From: Dyella choica | Lineage (GTDB): Bacteria > Pseudomonadota > Gammaproteobacteria > Xanthomonadales > Rhodanobacteraceae | DNA: 64,000 nucleotides | Direction: 5' to 3' | NCBI RefSeq assembly: GCF_003977665.1 | Contig: NZ_RYYV01000018.1 | Span: 33,724 to 97,723, forward strand | Shown: positions 37,099-47,303 of the stretch, piece by piece | How the letters are laid out: each line of letters starts with the position of its first letter | How positions within the stretch are numbered: the stretch's first letter is position 1 | Translations under genes and position numbers: made by a program | Notes under the pieces: generated by a model | Database searches by the model: none | Told to the model about the DNA's origin: nothing | What the model saw: the letters and a program-made list of their open reading frames with translations, nothing else

Positions 37099-37308
37099 TT
37101 CCGCCCAGCCGCGACGCCAATCCCATCAGGTCCATCGCGGCCAGGACCAGGCCGCCGTACGCCGTGCGGTGGGTAAGCGCGTCGCCACTGGCGTCATTCG
37201 CCACACTGGAAATCCAAGACCGTGTCCATGCAAAGACATGGCCTTATCGTAGCTACCTGCGGTTAGACTTTCCCCTTTCACCCAAGCCATCGCCCTGGGC
37301 ATCCCCCT

Positions 37309-37791
37309 ATGACCAAGCCCGTATCCGAGATCGAGGCCCGCCACAGCTTCGGCCTGCGCGTGATCGCCATCTACGAGGTGATCAAAACGGTGTGCCTGAT
37401 CTTCGTGGCCTTCGTGGCGTTCGGCCTGCATCAGGAACAGAACTTCGAGCGTCTGATGCGCACGCTGGAGCATCTTTCATTGCAGGACAGCAGTGGCATG
37501 CGCTGGCGCCTGGTGGAATTGTTGCAGGAAATGGGGCCCAGCAAGTTCATGGCCGTGGGTATCGTGGCACTGGCCTACGCAGCGATATTCGCGGCAGAAG
37601 GCATAGGCCTGTGGCTACGCAAGCACTGGGCGGAATGGTTCACGGTGATCGCCACCGGTTCGTTGATCCCGGTCGAAGTGTATGAGGTGCTTCATAAATT
37701 CAACTGGCTGAAGCTGGGCGCCCTGATCGGCAATGTGGTGATCGTGATCTATCTGATCCGCATTGCGATGCAGCCACACAAGCGCAGCTAG
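37309..37791 (+). CDS. DUF2127 membrane protein, copy 2
   Basis: This is a 160-residue paralogue of the preceding gene. It differs at about two dozen positions, mostly conservative (for example I5V, S27T, R44Q and I152 in place of L152), and keeps the charged FGLHQEQNFERL loop and SSGMRWRLVELLQE. About 70 bases before the ATG also align with those before copy 1. The 135 or so bases between the duplicated units (37099-37235) look unrelated. Function unknown. It converges on an exported protein 39 bases away. Confidence 0.88.
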   Translation: MTKPVSEIEARHSFGLRVIAIYEVIKTVCLIFVAFVAFGLHQEQNFERLMRTLEHLSLQDSSGMRWRLVELLQEMGPSKFMAVGIVALAYAAIFAAEGIGLWLRKHWAEWFTVIATGSLIPVEVYEVLHKFNWLKLGALIGNVVIVIYLIRIAMQPHKRS

Positions 37792-37829
37792 CTCCTTGCG
37801 ATCAAATAATGTTTGTATGTATCCAGATC

Positions 37830-38432
37830 TTACTGGCTCAAGAGCTGAAAATTTGAAATGACGCCAAAGGGAACGCGCGGCACTATCCGTATAATCGGCA
37901 GGGGAAACTCAATGTGATTTTCGTCCGCAAAAATTCCGGCATAAGGAAGGTGATCTACCGGCGCGCCGAACACGAAGCGTGGAGCAACTCCATTGTTACC
38001 ATTCAGTCGCGGCGACACCTCATGGATAACGAACGACCTGCTTGCCTGGGCCATCTGGAGCGCATAATTGAAATACATGCGTATTGTTGCGACCGGCCTT
38101 CCCGGCTGTTCAAGTTCAAAGATCAGGCAGAAAATACCTCCGCTCACGTCCGGCCCGACCTCCACATCGATGCCCATATCCAAGTCAGGGCTTACGGTTG
38201 ACGTACCAGGCATCAAGCGCATCGGAGCGGGAAGATCCTCGTACTCGCCGCCTCCCTCACACAATGGCTGATATCCAACAAGCTGGATCGAACTGTTGGT
38301 ACCAGGTAGCGCTAAAGAATCCAGGGACATAGCGAATCTTAAATTCATACGAAATGCCATTGCACTCGGACTGACCAGGACAATCGGCAGGGCAAGCAAC
38401 GTCCAAGCCATTGCTTTGGCAAAAATAGGCAT
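37830..38432 (-). CDS. Exported protein of unknown function
   Basis: This is a 200-residue protein with a clear signal peptide (MPIFAKAMAWTLLALPIVLV ... AMA, about residues 1-26). The mature part is beta-rich with hydrophobic, proline-containing strands (FRMNLRFAMSLDSLALPG, IEFPLPIIRIVPRVPFG) and two cysteines (LCEGGG, FCLIF). AGGA lies six bases before the ATG at 38432. A longer open reading to 38648 has no start support. Its base composition is more AT-rich than its neighbours, which hints at a lineage-specific or acquired gene. No family recognised. Confidence 0.65.
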   Translation of the reverse strand: MPIFAKAMAWTLLALPIVLVSPSAMAFRMNLRFAMSLDSLALPGTNSSIQLVGYQPLCEGGGEYEDLPAPMRLMPGTSTVSPDLDMGIDVEVGPDVSGGIFCLIFELEQPGRPVATIRMYFNYALQMAQASRSFVIHEVSPRLNGNNGVAPRFVFGAPVDHLPYAGIFADENHIEFPLPIIRIVPRVPFGVISNFQLLSQ

Positions 38433-38772
38433 GGTTTTTCCTGGTATTTTTGGAATGGATTTCGTCCACTGGAATGCGAGACGGTCAAACAAACATTTGG
38501 CTTGAACCTGACGGTCAGCCAGTTCGCCAGGTTTGCGCCGCCCATCCAGCCATGCCAGATTTCCAAATTTACTCAGGCACGGAAACCCGTTGTTTCCGAA
38601 TAGGCATGTAGGCTTTTCCCGCGCATTCCCTATCCCAATAAGCGTCACCGCAGATAACGGACGTCCGGGTGCAACAATGCCGGCGCGGATGGGAGTAACG
38701 TGCTACTCCAACGTCCCCATGCATAGAGCACGGCTATGCCTGGGTATGCCCCCCTGCCAACGGGTCGGGCGT
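38433..38772. other. Gap without a supported gene
   Basis: This stretch is 340 bases. The minus strand stays open from 38648 into the exported-protein gene but lacks a start signal. The right part has short inverted sequences (GGAGTAACGTGCTACTCC, 38695-38712). I see no gene here. Confidence 0.5.
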
Positions 38773-39669
38773 TTACACCTCGTGATGGATCGCTTCGGCC
38801 GGCGGCTGTCGACGCGGCGTCAGCTCCACCAGATACATCGCCCCCAGCACCAAGGCACCGCCGCACAACATGCGCCACGTAACCACGTCGCTGCCTAACG
38901 CCACCGCAAAGGCCGCAGCAAAAACCGGTTCCGTGGTCATAACGATGGCGGCACGCGAGGCAGGCAGGTGTGCCTGTGCCCAGGTCTGCATCAGCATCGC
39001 ACCCGCGCCAGCCACCAGCGCCATGTACAGCACGGCGATCCATGCGCCGCGATCGGGCGGCAGCACGGGGCCGCCATGTCCTAGCGTGGCAAGCAGGCAG
39101 ACAAGTGCGATCACAGCCATCTGCACGGTAGACAGGCCGAAGGCCTCCTCAGCTCGCGACCAATGCCCCAGTGCCACAATGTGCAAGCCATACAGAAGCG
39201 CAGAAGCCAGCGTCAGCCATACGCCAAGGTCCACGGAAAAGCCATTGAGCGAGAGCAGCGCCAGGCCAAGCGTTGCCAGGCCAACCGCCAGCCACACCGT
39301 CGCAGGCATACGTTGACGCAATAAGATGGTGGCGAGTAAAGGTGTAAATACCACATACATGCCGGTCACAAAGCCGCTGACGCTGGGCGAAATCAGCGCC
39401 AGGCCCCGAGTCTGCAACATCTGCCCGCAGCCATAGAGCACACCCAGCGCGCATCCCCGCCACAATTGCCTGCGTTCCAACCGCACCACATGACGATGAA
39501 ACAGCACAAACATGGCTGCGGCGGCCACGGTGAAACGCACGGCCAGAAAATCCGCCACCGGCATGCGACCGACCACGTCCTTGATCAGCACGAAGGTGGA
39601 GCCCCACACGGCGGTCATCACCAGCAGACCGAAGGTCGCCAGCAAGTTGATGCGCGAAGCCCCGCTCAC
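38773..39669 (-). CDS. EamA/DMT-family transporter
   Basis: This is a 298-residue inner-membrane permease with ten predicted helices in two EamA repeats. The first starts ATFGLLVMTAVWGSTFVLIKDVV; the second contains SALLYGLHIVALGHWSR and ends TTEPVFAAAFAVALGSDVVTW. The start is GTG at 39669, overlapping the glycosyltransferase stop as GTGA. The longer reading to 39939 lies inside that gene and is a shadow. Substrate unknown; the family exports amino acids, metabolites or nucleotide sugars. Confidence 0.88.
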   Translation of the reverse strand: MSGASRINLLATFGLLVMTAVWGSTFVLIKDVVGRMPVADFLAVRFTVAAAAMFVLFHRHVVRLERRQLWRGCALGVLYGCGQMLQTRGLALISPSVSGFVTGMYVVFTPLLATILLRQRMPATVWLAVGLATLGLALLSLNGFSVDLGVWLTLASALLYGLHIVALGHWSRAEEAFGLSTVQMAVIALVCLLATLGHGGPVLPPDRGAWIAVLYMALVAGAGAMLMQTWAQAHLPASRAAIVMTTEPVFAAAFAVALGSDVVTWRMLCGGALVLGAMYLVELTPRRQPPAEAIHHEV

Positions 39670-40532
39670 CGACCGGCCGTTCGCAGCAGTTGCCCGGGAA
39701 TTTTCAGCAGGAAATGCGCCCACACGCCCAGCCACACGATCGGCGCGACATAGAATTTCTGCGCCGCCGGGTCGAACTTGCGGAACCAGCGCCACATGCC
39801 GCGATGCTTGTGCAAGCTCACAAACACCGGACGATGCCGGCTCGATCCGCCTTTGCCATGCGTTACGCGAACGTCCCCGGCGAGCAGCACACGCCATCCT
39901 GCATCGCGTACTCGACGGCACAGGTCGAGGTCTTCGCAATGCAGGAAATACTTTTCGTCAAAGCCGTGCAGCAGTTCGAACACGCGCAGCGGCATCAGCA
40001 TCACCGCGCCGGAAACGGCTTCCGCCGCCACCACGTGATCGGGAATCTCCTTCGCATTCACGCCGCCCTGGCGCTTGAACAGCGTGGCTAGCGCGCGCCC
40101 CAGCAGGGGATCGCGACGGAACGATGCAGGATCTGGGATGCCTTGGGCGTCGCACACCACCGCGCCCACCAGCCCCGCCTTGGGCTCCGTCGCCAGCACC
40201 TCCAGCAGCCTTTGCAAGGCTGTCTGATCGATCAGGCAATCCGGATTGAGGATCAGCAAAACCTCGCCGTGCGCCTGCGCCGCAGCACGATTCACCGCTG
40301 GGCCAAAGCCGAGATTGGCATGGTTGTACATCACCCTCAGACGCGGTTCGCTTTCATGTGCCCGGGCGATCGCCTGCGGGATGCTATCGGACGAAGCGTT
40401 GTCGATCAGCAGCAGCTCGAGCGGGGTCGTGCATGCCAGCACACCCTTCACGCAGTCACGCAAGCTCGGGCCGCTGTCGGCGGAGACGATGATGACGCTT
40501 AGCTGCAGTCGTGTCGGGTCGAGGGCGGGCAT
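39666..40532 (-). CDS. Family 2 glycosyltransferase (rhamnosyltransferase-like)
   Basis: This is a 288-residue GT-A enzyme. It has LSVIIVSADSGPSLRDCV at the nucleotide site, LLLIDNASSD, and NHANLGFGPAVNRAAAQAHGEVLLILNPDC, which includes the metal-binding region. Later FDEKYFLHCEDLDLCRRV is the acceptor-side motif of the WcaE/RfbF-like group. A C-terminal hydrophobic stretch (PIVWLGVWAHFLLKIPGQLL) may anchor it to the membrane. Translation is coupled to the DMT gene by GTGA. It probably adds a deoxysugar to a surface glycan; specificity unknown. Confidence 0.9.
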   Translation of the reverse strand: MPALDPTRLQLSVIIVSADSGPSLRDCVKGVLACTTPLELLLIDNASSDSIPQAIARAHESEPRLRVMYNHANLGFGPAVNRAAAQAHGEVLLILNPDCLIDQTALQRLLEVLATEPKAGLVGAVVCDAQGIPDPASFRRDPLLGRALATLFKRQGGVNAKEIPDHVVAAEAVSGAVMLMPLRVFELLHGFDEKYFLHCEDLDLCRRVRDAGWRVLLAGDVRVTHGKGGSSRHRPVFVSLHKHRGMWRWFRKFDPAAQKFYVAPIVWLGVWAHFLLKIPGQLLRTAGR

Positions 40533-40652
40533 GGCTGAACGGTGTTGGGAGGTTTCCGATCGTACGAACAATCCAGGTCACTCGTAACGGATGATTCCGG
40601 GCACAGCGTCATTCCAACGAAACAAGATCAGGCAGCGCTAAACCACATTGCA

Positions 40653-41405
40653 TCACTCGTTGCGCTGATCCTGCTCCAATACATGCGACAACGCCAAGGG
40701 CGGCTGTTCCTCATTGCGACTGAGCCAGGCTTCGCCAGCCTGCCAGCCGTACAGTTGCCAGCCGCGCAACCGATACTGCTTGTCGTGGGCACGATCGTAC
40801 AGCACTACGCCACGCCATGCCTCCATCGGCCATGCGAGCCAGCGCCGGTCCGGAGCCACCGAAACCCGTGGCTCAACGTTTTCGATGCTTGTTACAGCCC
40901 CTACCCTGCAGCTACACGCATCGGTCATGGCCACATCTTCAGGGATATTCGTCGCAGTACCATCCAGCGCGATCCAACGAGGCGCTTGCAGCTCGATGAG
41001 CGTGCCGGAGGGGCCGATCGGCGCCAGCGCCAGCTCGCTCCATTCCGGCGAGGCCGCCGCGATGGCCGCGCTGCGTTGCGGCTTGTGGTCCTGCCAGGAT
41101 TCGAGCAGTACGAGCAGCGAAAAGCCGGCCAGTGCCGCGACCGCGGTCAAGGTAAGGCCAAGCCCATGGTTGTCGAATGCGCCAAAGCCCGCGATCAGCG
41201 CGCCGGCGAACCCCCACCGCAACGCCCGCCGGAACATGCCGTTGTGACGCTGCAAGCGGGGCAGTTGCATGAGCTGGACGGCGGCCAGCACCAGGAGCAA
41301 CGGCAAACCGGCCCACCATGGCATCCACGCTAGCAAAAGTGTCCAGGCGACGACCGGCAACCAGGCCGGCCATCGGCGTCCAGGCCCGGCAAGCCTCAGC
41401 CGCAC
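40653..41405 (-). CDS. Membrane protein of unknown function downstream of purL
   Basis: This is about 250 residues. The start is placed at GTG 41405, which overlaps the purL end by ten bases. The reading beyond it is a shadow of purL. The N-terminal half has four hydrophobic segments (for example [30 protein letters not shown] and [19 protein letters not shown]). The C-terminal half is soluble and tryptophan-rich ([38 protein letters not shown]). I recognise no family. Overlap with purL suggests cotranscription. Confidence 0.6.
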   Translation of the reverse strand: MRLRLAGPGRRWPAWLPVVAWTLLLAWMPWWAGLPLLLVLAAVQLMQLPRLQRHNGMFRRALRWGFAGALIAGFGAFDNHGLGLTLTAVAALAGFSLLVLLESWQDHKPQRSAAIAAASPEWSELALAPIGPSGTLIELQAPRWIALDGTATNIPEDVAMTDACSCRVGAVTSIENVEPRVSVAPDRRWLAWPMEAWRGVVLYDRAHDKQYRLRGWQLYGWQAGEAWLSRNEEQPPLALSHVLEQDQRNE

Positions 41406-44400
41406 CACACCCTTGCGTTGCGGAACATGCGCATCCACGGCGAATCCTCGCCCCAGGTATCCGGATGCCAGCTCATTTGCACGCTGCGGAATACCCGCTC
41501 CGGATGAGGCATGAGGATCGTCACGCGCCCATCTGCGGCGGTGAAGCCGGCAAGGCCGCCTGGCGAGCCATTGGGGTTGAGCGGGTAGTGTTCGGTGGGC
41601 TTGCCGCGGTTGTCCACGAAGCGTGCCGCTCCGCCCGCCTTGGAGGGACTGCACGAAGCCGGAAAACTCACCCGTCCTTCGCCGTGCGCGACCACCGCCG
41701 GAATGCGCGAGCCTGCCATGCCCTTGAAGAACAGGCTGGGCGAATCCAGCAGTTCGAGCGTGGCCAGGCGTGCTTCGTATTGCTCGGAAGCATTGCGCAG
41801 GAACTTCGGCCAGTGCTGCGCGCCTGGAATGATGTCCTTCAACTGGCTCAACATCTGGCAACCATTGCACACGCCCAGCGCGAACTTGCTCGCGTCGGCA
41901 AAGAACGCGCTGAACTGTGCGCGAAGCATGTCATTGTAGAGAATGGATGCTGCCCAGCCACGCCCCGCGCCGAGCACGTCGCCGAAGGAAAAACCGCCGC
42001 ATGCCGCAAAGCCACGGAAATCCCCCAGCTTGATGCGGCCGCTGGCAAGGTCGGACATGTGCACATCCACCGCCTCGAAGCCGGCGCGGGTAAACGCCGC
42101 AGCCATTTCAACCTGCCCGTTCACGCCTTGCTCGCGCAGGATAGCCACACGAGGTTTTGCCCCCTGCCTGATGTAGGGGGCGGCGATGTCTTCGGCCGGA
42201 TCGAACGTGAGCCTCGGACTGATGCCCGCATCGGCATCGTCGATGCGCCACTCCAGTTCCGCATCTGCGCTGACCGGGTTGTCGCGCAAGCGTTGCATCG
42301 CGTGGCTGGTTTCGTTCCACGCCTTGAAAAGCTGTGTCCAATTCCATTTGAACAACGTGTCCTTGTTGAGGAACAGCTTGATGCCGAGCTTCTCTTTCGG
42401 ACGGCCGATGCGATTGCTCATGCCGGCTAGGCCATACTTGACCAGCAGCGATTCGAACGCCTCGCGATTGGCCGTGGCCACTTGCAACACCGCGCCCAAT
42501 TCTTCGTTGAACAGCGCGCGCAGCGTTGCTTCGGCCCAGCCGTCCAGCGTGATTTCCAGGCCGCAGCGGCCGGCGAAGGCCATTTCCAGCAGGGTCACGA
42601 TCACGCCGCCATCGGAGCGGTCGTGATAAGCCAGCAGCAAGCGTTCGCGGTTGGCTTCCTGCACCAGGTCGAACAGCGCCCGCAGGCGCTTGGCGTCGTC
42701 CAGGTCCGGCGGCATGCCGCCACCGCGATTGAACACTTGCGTGAGGGCGGAACCGCCGAGCCGGCCTCGGCCGGCACCCAGATCGACCAGCCACAGATCG
42801 GAATCGCCGTGGTCCAGCCGCAGCTGCGGCGTAAGCGTTCGCCGCACGTCGCCAACTCGCGCAAAACCTGTGATCACCAGCGATACAGGCGCAACCGTGC
42901 GCTGTGGCGTATCACCGTCTTGCCACACAGTCTGCATGGAGAGCGAATCCTTGCCGACCGGAATGGAGATATCCAGTTGCGGACACAGCTCCATGCCGAC
43001 GGCTTTCACCGCATCGAACAGGGCAGCGTCTTCGCCCGGATGATTGACCGCCGCCATCCAGTTCGCGGACAGGCGCAGTTCGCCCAAGTGGTCGATCGGT
43101 GCCGCGGCCAGGTTGGTGATGGATTCTCCCACCGCCAGTCGCGCCGCTGCCGCGCTGTTGAGCACAGCCACAGGCGCACGCTCGGCCATCGCCATCGCTT
43201 CGCCACGGTAGCCGTCGAAATCCACCAACGTCACTGCGCAATCGGCGACCGGTACCTGCCAAGGCCCGACCATCGGATCGCGTGCGCACAAGCCACCGAC
43301 CGTGCGATCGCCGATGGTGATGAGAAAGCTCTTGCTGCCGACGGTAGGCAGGCGCAGCACGCGCATCAACGCTTCGTCCATTCCGATGCCGCTGAGGTCC
43401 GGAATCAGATCGATGCGAGGCTTGATGTGCCTGGCGTCGCGATGCATGCGCGGCGGCTTGCCGAACAGCACGTCCATCGGCAGATCGATCACCGTGAGCT
43501 CGCGGCGCGGATGGGTCACGCGCAGCACGCGTTCTTCGGTAGCAATGCCGACAACGGCATACGGGCAGCGCTCGCGCACGCAGAATGCTTCGAACTGCGG
43601 CAGATGTTCCTGCGCAATCGCCAGCACGTAACGCTCTTGCGATTCATTGCTCCACACCTGCATGGGCGACAGCGAGGGGTCGTCACATGGCACTTTCGAA
43701 AGGTCGATCTCGCCACCCACACCCGCATCGTTGAGCAATTCGGGAATGGCATTGGACAAGCCGCCCGCACCGACGTCGTGGATGCTGACGATGGGATTGT
43801 GTTCGCCGAGCGCCCAGCAGCTGTCGATCACCTGCTGGCAGCGCCGCTCCATTTCCGCGTTGTCGCGCTGTACCGAAGCGAAGTCGAGTTCCGCACTGGA
43901 TGCGCCGGACGCCATCGACGAAGCCGCGCCGCCGCCCAAGCCGATCAGCATGGCCGGACCGCCGAGCACGATCACCGCATGGCCCGGCTGCAGTTCGCGC
44001 TTCTGCACATGGTCGCTGCGCATGTTGGCAAGACCACCGGCGATCATGATCGGCTTGTCGTAACCGCGCCGCACGCCGGCTTCGCCGGTTTCATGCTCAT
44101 AGGTACGAAAGTAGCCGCCCAGACAAGGGCGGCCGAACTCGTTGTTGAACGCGGCGGCGCCGAGCGGACCATCACGCATGATCTCGAATGCGCTGGCCAT
44201 GCGTGGCGGCAACGGCCGCTCCACTTCCCATGGTTGCGAATGGCCGGGAATGCGCAGGTCGGACACGGAGAAGCCGGCGAGGCCGGCCTTCGGCTTGGCA
44301 CCGCGGCCGGTGGCGCCTTCATCGCGTATTTCGCCACCAGCGCCGGTGGCCGCGCCAGGCCATGGCGCGATCGCGGTGGGATGGTTGTGCGTTTCCACCT

Positions 44401-45256
44401 TGATCGCGAATTCGATGCGCTCTTCGCTTGCCCGCCATACGCCGTCGGTGCCGCAGACGAAACGCTTGCCGGCGTGGCCCTCAATCACGGCCGCGTTGTC
44501 CTTGTACGCAGAAAGCGTGTAGGCAGGCGAATGCTGATGCGTGTTCTTGATCATCGCGAACAGGCTTTTCTCCTGCGCTTCGCCATCCAGCGTCCAACTG
44601 GCGTTGAACACCTTGTGGCGGCAGTGCTCGGAATTGGCCTGCGCAAACATGAAGAGCTCGGCATCGGTCGGATCGCGGCCGAGTTCGGCATAACGCGCGG
44701 CGAGGTAATCGATCTCGTCGTCGGCCAGGGCCAGCCCCAGGTCGGTATTGGCCCGGGTCAATGCGGCACGCGGATCGGAGTCCAGTTCGACATGCACCAG
44801 ATCGCCGGGCTGACCTGCCAGGAACAGGCCTTGCGCCTGTTCCTGGCAGGTCAGCACCGATTGCGTCATCGGGTCGTGCAAAACGGCAAGCAGCTGGGCA
44901 TGGCCTGGATGGTCGGCGGCCGGCAAGCCACTTACCTGGTAGGCCGTACCGCGTTCCACGCGGCGCACGTCGAAGCCGCAATCGTGGAGGATGTCGGTGG
45001 CCTTGCTCGACCAGGGAGAAATGGTGCCCAGGCGCGGCACCACCCACAGCGAAGCCGGTTCCGGCTTGCTGTCCTTGGCTTCCAGCGCCTCCAGCAAGCG
45101 CTTGCGCTGTTCTCCCTCAGGCTCGGCCGCCGCATCAACGTAGTAAACAAACCAGCACGCCTGCACGCGGGCGCCACGATGCAAGGCATCCAGGCGGGCA
45201 TTGAGACGTTCCAGGCGAAAAAGCGAGAGGGCGCTCTGCCCGTCGAGTGCGATCAT
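41396..45256 (-). CDS. purL: Phosphoribosylformylglycinamidine synthase (single-chain PurL)
   Basis: This 1286-residue purine synthesis enzyme performs the fourth step, glutamine-dependent amidation of FGAR. Domains in order: N-terminal PurS-like domain, linker with [12 protein letters not shown], two AIRS-like halves ([19 protein letters not shown], then [15 protein letters not shown]), and a C-terminal glutaminase with Cys in [14 protein letters not shown] and His-Pro-Glu in LMPHPERVF. Complete and of normal length for the large form. The long plus-strand reading opposite it is a shadow. Confidence 0.97.
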   Translation of the reverse strand: MIALDGQSALSLFRLERLNARLDALHRGARVQACWFVYYVDAAAEPEGEQRKRLLEALEAKDSKPEPASLWVVPRLGTISPWSSKATDILHDCGFDVRRVERGTAYQVSGLPAADHPGHAQLLAVLHDPMTQSVLTCQEQAQGLFLAGQPGDLVHVELDSDPRAALTRANTDLGLALADDEIDYLAARYAELGRDPTDAELFMFAQANSEHCRHKVFNASWTLDGEAQEKSLFAMIKNTHQHSPAYTLSAYKDNAAVIEGHAGKRFVCGTDGVWRASEERIEFAIKVETHNHPTAIAPWPGAATGAGGEIRDEGATGRGAKPKAGLAGFSVSDLRIPGHSQPWEVERPLPPRMASAFEIMRDGPLGAAAFNNEFGRPCLGGYFRTYEHETGEAGVRRGYDKPIMIAGGLANMRSDHVQKRELQPGHAVIVLGGPAMLIGLGGGAASSMASGASSAELDFASVQRDNAEMERRCQQVIDSCWALGEHNPIVSIHDVGAGGLSNAIPELLNDAGVGGEIDLSKVPCDDPSLSPMQVWSNESQERYVLAIAQEHLPQFEAFCVRERCPYAVVGIATEERVLRVTHPRRELTVIDLPMDVLFGKPPRMHRDARHIKPRIDLIPDLSGIGMDEALMRVLRLPTVGSKSFLITIGDRTVGGLCARDPMVGPWQVPVADCAVTLVDFDGYRGEAMAMAERAPVAVLNSAAAARLAVGESITNLAAAPIDHLGELRLSANWMAAVNHPGEDAALFDAVKAVGMELCPQLDISIPVGKDSLSMQTVWQDGDTPQRTVAPVSLVITGFARVGDVRRTLTPQLRLDHGDSDLWLVDLGAGRGRLGGSALTQVFNRGGGMPPDLDDAKRLRALFDLVQEANRERLLLAYHDRSDGGVIVTLLEMAFAGRCGLEITLDGWAEATLRALFNEELGAVLQVATANREAFESLLVKYGLAGMSNRIGRPKEKLGIKLFLNKDTLFKWNWTQLFKAWNETSHAMQRLRDNPVSADAELEWRIDDADAGISPRLTFDPAEDIAAPYIRQGAKPRVAILREQGVNGQVEMAAAFTRAGFEAVDVHMSDLASGRIKLGDFRGFAACGGFSFGDVLGAGRGWAASILYNDMLRAQFSAFFADASKFALGVCNGCQMLSQLKDIIPGAQHWPKFLRNASEQYEARLATLELLDSPSLFFKGMAGSRIPAVVAHGEGRVSFPASCSPSKAGGAARFVDNRGKPTEHYPLNPNGSPGGLAGFTAADGRVTILMPHPERVFRSVQMSWHPDTWGEDSPWMRMFRNARVWCG

Positions 45257-45342
45257 TGCGGGGGAAAAGGCGCTAAGCGATGGAGCGGCGTATTGTACCT
45301 GAGCGCCGCGTCTCTCTGCGCGGCGCGATGCGGTTGGTACGG

Positions 45343-45410
45343 GTAGGCAGGATGAAATCCCGGCATCAGGACGCCGCGTGGGGAGTCGGGATCAACATCC
45401 CAGCCCGCTC
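45343..45410. repeat. Degenerate REP pair R8
   Basis: GTAGGCAGGATGAAATCCCGG at the left and GTCGGGATCAACATCCCAGC at the right form the inverted pair with several substitutions, between dsbC and purL, 12 bases from the dsbC stop. Confidence 0.6.
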
Positions 45411-45422
45411 CCCGGCGGGGAA

Positions 45423-46202
45423 TCAGCCGCCTTTCGCGGCATGTTCCTGTACGGCCTGAAGCATCTGCTGCGGCGACAGGTAGCCGCCGATCAGGCTGCC
45501 GTCCTCGGCATACACGGAGGGTGTACCGGTTACGCCCAGGCGCAGTCCCAGATCGAACTGATCCTTGACCGGATTCTTGCAATCGGCGGACTTCGGCTCG
45601 CGTCCCCGCTTTGCTTCGGTAAAGGCATCGTTGCGGTCGGCGGCGCACCAGATCGACACCATTTCCTTGTACGTTGAGGTCGGCTGACCGTCCTCCCCGG
45701 TGACGCCAGACCGCGGCCAGGCCAGGTACTGCACGGCGATGCCCTCCTTGTTGAGCGCCTTGATCTGCTCATGCAGCACGCGGCAATACGGGCAGGTCAC
45801 ATCGGTGAATACAGTGACCGTGTACTTGGGATTCGACGGCCCGAACACGATGCGGTCCGATACCGGTACCTTGGCCAGTTCCGACTTGCGATAGGTGGCC
45901 CAGGCGCTCTCGGTGAGGCTGCGGCCCTCGGCGGCATCGATCAGCTCGCCGTTCAGCACGTATTTGCCGTCGCCGCTGATGTAGACCAGATGCCCGGACG
46001 CGATCACCTGATAGAAGCCCGGCAGTGGCGACGGCGCGATCTGTTCGATCTTCGCCTTGGGCACAAGCCGCGACAGTGTCTGGCGCACCAAGCCTTCGGG
46101 CGTGTCCACGGCCGGAGGCGTGGAAACAGCGGCCTGCGCCATTGCCACGCCTACATGCATCGTCAGCACGCTCATGCACAGCACCCAGAACTTCTTGGAC
46201 AT
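45423..46202 (-). CDS. dsbC: Periplasmic thiol:disulfide interchange protein DsbC/DsbG type
   Basis: This is a 259-residue protein with a signal peptide ending VAMAQA. It has an N-terminal dimerisation domain (SGHLVYISGDGKYVLNGEL) and a thioredoxin-fold domain. The active site is Cys137-Pro-Tyr-Cys140 (E. coli DsbC has CGYC), with cis-proline loop VTGTPSVYAEDG. A second cysteine pair (IWCAADR, SADCKNP) matches the structural disulfide of DsbC. AGAGG lies five bases before the ATG. It isomerises wrong disulfides in exported proteins and is kept reduced by DsbD. It directly follows xerD, a gammaproteobacterial arrangement. Confidence 0.93.
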   Translation of the reverse strand: MSKKFWVLCMSVLTMHVGVAMAQAAVSTPPAVDTPEGLVRQTLSRLVPKAKIEQIAPSPLPGFYQVIASGHLVYISGDGKYVLNGELIDAAEGRSLTESAWATYRKSELAKVPVSDRIVFGPSNPKYTVTVFTDVTCPYCRVLHEQIKALNKEGIAVQYLAWPRSGVTGEDGQPTSTYKEMVSIWCAADRNDAFTEAKRGREPKSADCKNPVKDQFDLGLRLGVTGTPSVYAEDGSLIGGYLSPQQMLQAVQEHAAKGG

Positions 46203-46308
46203 ACAACCTCTTAGCCGAGCGGCGACGTGACGGAAAGGCGCCAAGTATCACACATCACCCGTAACTGGCTGCAGAGAGTTATCTCATCTCCGCCTGCATG
46301 ATTCGCCG

Positions 46309-47232
46309 CTAGCCTCGCGGATGATGCTGGGCGTGCAGGCGTTTCAAGCCCTCCTTGGCGACCAGCGTGTAAATCTGCGTGGTGCTCAACGCGCTATGCC
46401 CCAGCAGCATCTGCAGGGCGCGCAGATCGGCCCCGTGGTTCAACAGGTGCGTGGCGAAAGAATGGCGCAGCACATGCGGCGAAATGCGCTTGCTGTTGAT
46501 GCCCACGGCCATGGCATGACGCTTCACCAGGGTCCAGAACATCTGCCGTGTCATGCCTTCGCCGCGTTTGCTCAGAAACAGCGCCGATGGCTGCCGGCCT
46601 TTGGCCAACGTGGGGCGCGCCTGGGCGAGGTAGGACTGGATGTATTCCAGCGCCACCTCGCCGACCGGCACCAGCCGATCCTTGCCGCCCTTGCCGGTGA
46701 CGCGCAGCACTCCCTGGCGGGTGTTCAGCGCGGCTAGCGGCAGCTCCACCAGTTCGGAAACACGCAGGCCCGAGGCATACATCAATTCGAGCATGGCGCG
46801 GTCACGTTGGCCTAGCGTGGTGGACACATCCGGCGCATGCAACAAGCCTTCGATCTCACGTTCGGCCAGCGCCTTGGGCAGGCTGCGCGGCGTCCTGGGG
46901 CGTTCGATCAACAACGTGGGGTCTTCGAAGCCTGGCTCGTCGCGCGCCATCGATGCATAGAAGCGGCGGAAAGCCGATTGACGGCGCGCCATGGAACGCA
47001 CCGCCACCGGTTGCGAACCGTGAAAAGCGGAGATGTCTTCACGCCGTGCCGTGCGCAGGGTCCGTCCACCAGCCGCCAGCCAGCGGGACAATGCTTCAAG
47101 GTCCTGGCGATAGGCCTGCAGCGTGCGCTCTGCCAGGCCATCTTCGGACCAGACGCGCTCAAGGAACGCGGCAATTTCCCGCTCGTCCGCTTCGGTCGTC
47201 ACTGTGGCCACTTTACTCGTGCTCTGTTTCAT
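46309..47232 (-). CDS. xerD: Site-specific tyrosine recombinase XerD
   Basis: This is a 307-residue recombinase that, with XerC, resolves chromosome dimers at dif. The N-terminal SAM-like core-binding domain is followed by the catalytic domain with Arg in YASGLRVSELVELPL, Lys in VTGKGGKDRLVP, His-x-x-Arg in SPHVLRHSFATHLL, His in LLGHSALSTTQIYT and the Tyr nucleophile in that same last motif. The ATG at 47232 is the usual N-terminus. It is linked to dsbC, as in E. coli. No dif site was found here. Confidence 0.95.
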   Translation of the reverse strand: MKQSTSKVATVTTEADEREIAAFLERVWSEDGLAERTLQAYRQDLEALSRWLAAGGRTLRTARREDISAFHGSQPVAVRSMARRQSAFRRFYASMARDEPGFEDPTLLIERPRTPRSLPKALAEREIEGLLHAPDVSTTLGQRDRAMLELMYASGLRVSELVELPLAALNTRQGVLRVTGKGGKDRLVPVGEVALEYIQSYLAQARPTLAKGRQPSALFLSKRGEGMTRQMFWTLVKRHAMAVGINSKRISPHVLRHSFATHLLNHGADLRALQMLLGHSALSTTQIYTLVAKEGLKRLHAQHHPRG

Positions 47233-47303
47233 GCCCACGATGCTGGGTGTTATGTACACGATGTGCAAGCGTGATGCCCTTGCTCAGCCAAACTACGGAA
47301 TCG

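Noticed and set aside
39670..39939. N-terminal extension of the DMT transporter
   Set aside because: It lies wholly within the glycosyltransferase gene. A GTGA overlap start explains the gene better.
41406..41870. N-terminal extension of the membrane protein downstream of purL
   Set aside because: It overlaps the purL glutaminase domain in another frame. The extension is arginine-rich with no motif, and the GTG at 41405 is sufficient.
42482..45346. 954-codon open frame on the plus strand
   Set aside because: It lies opposite purL, whose protein has all family motifs. Long antisense frames are common in high-GC DNA. The predicted peptide is rich in His, Arg and Gln and has no domain.
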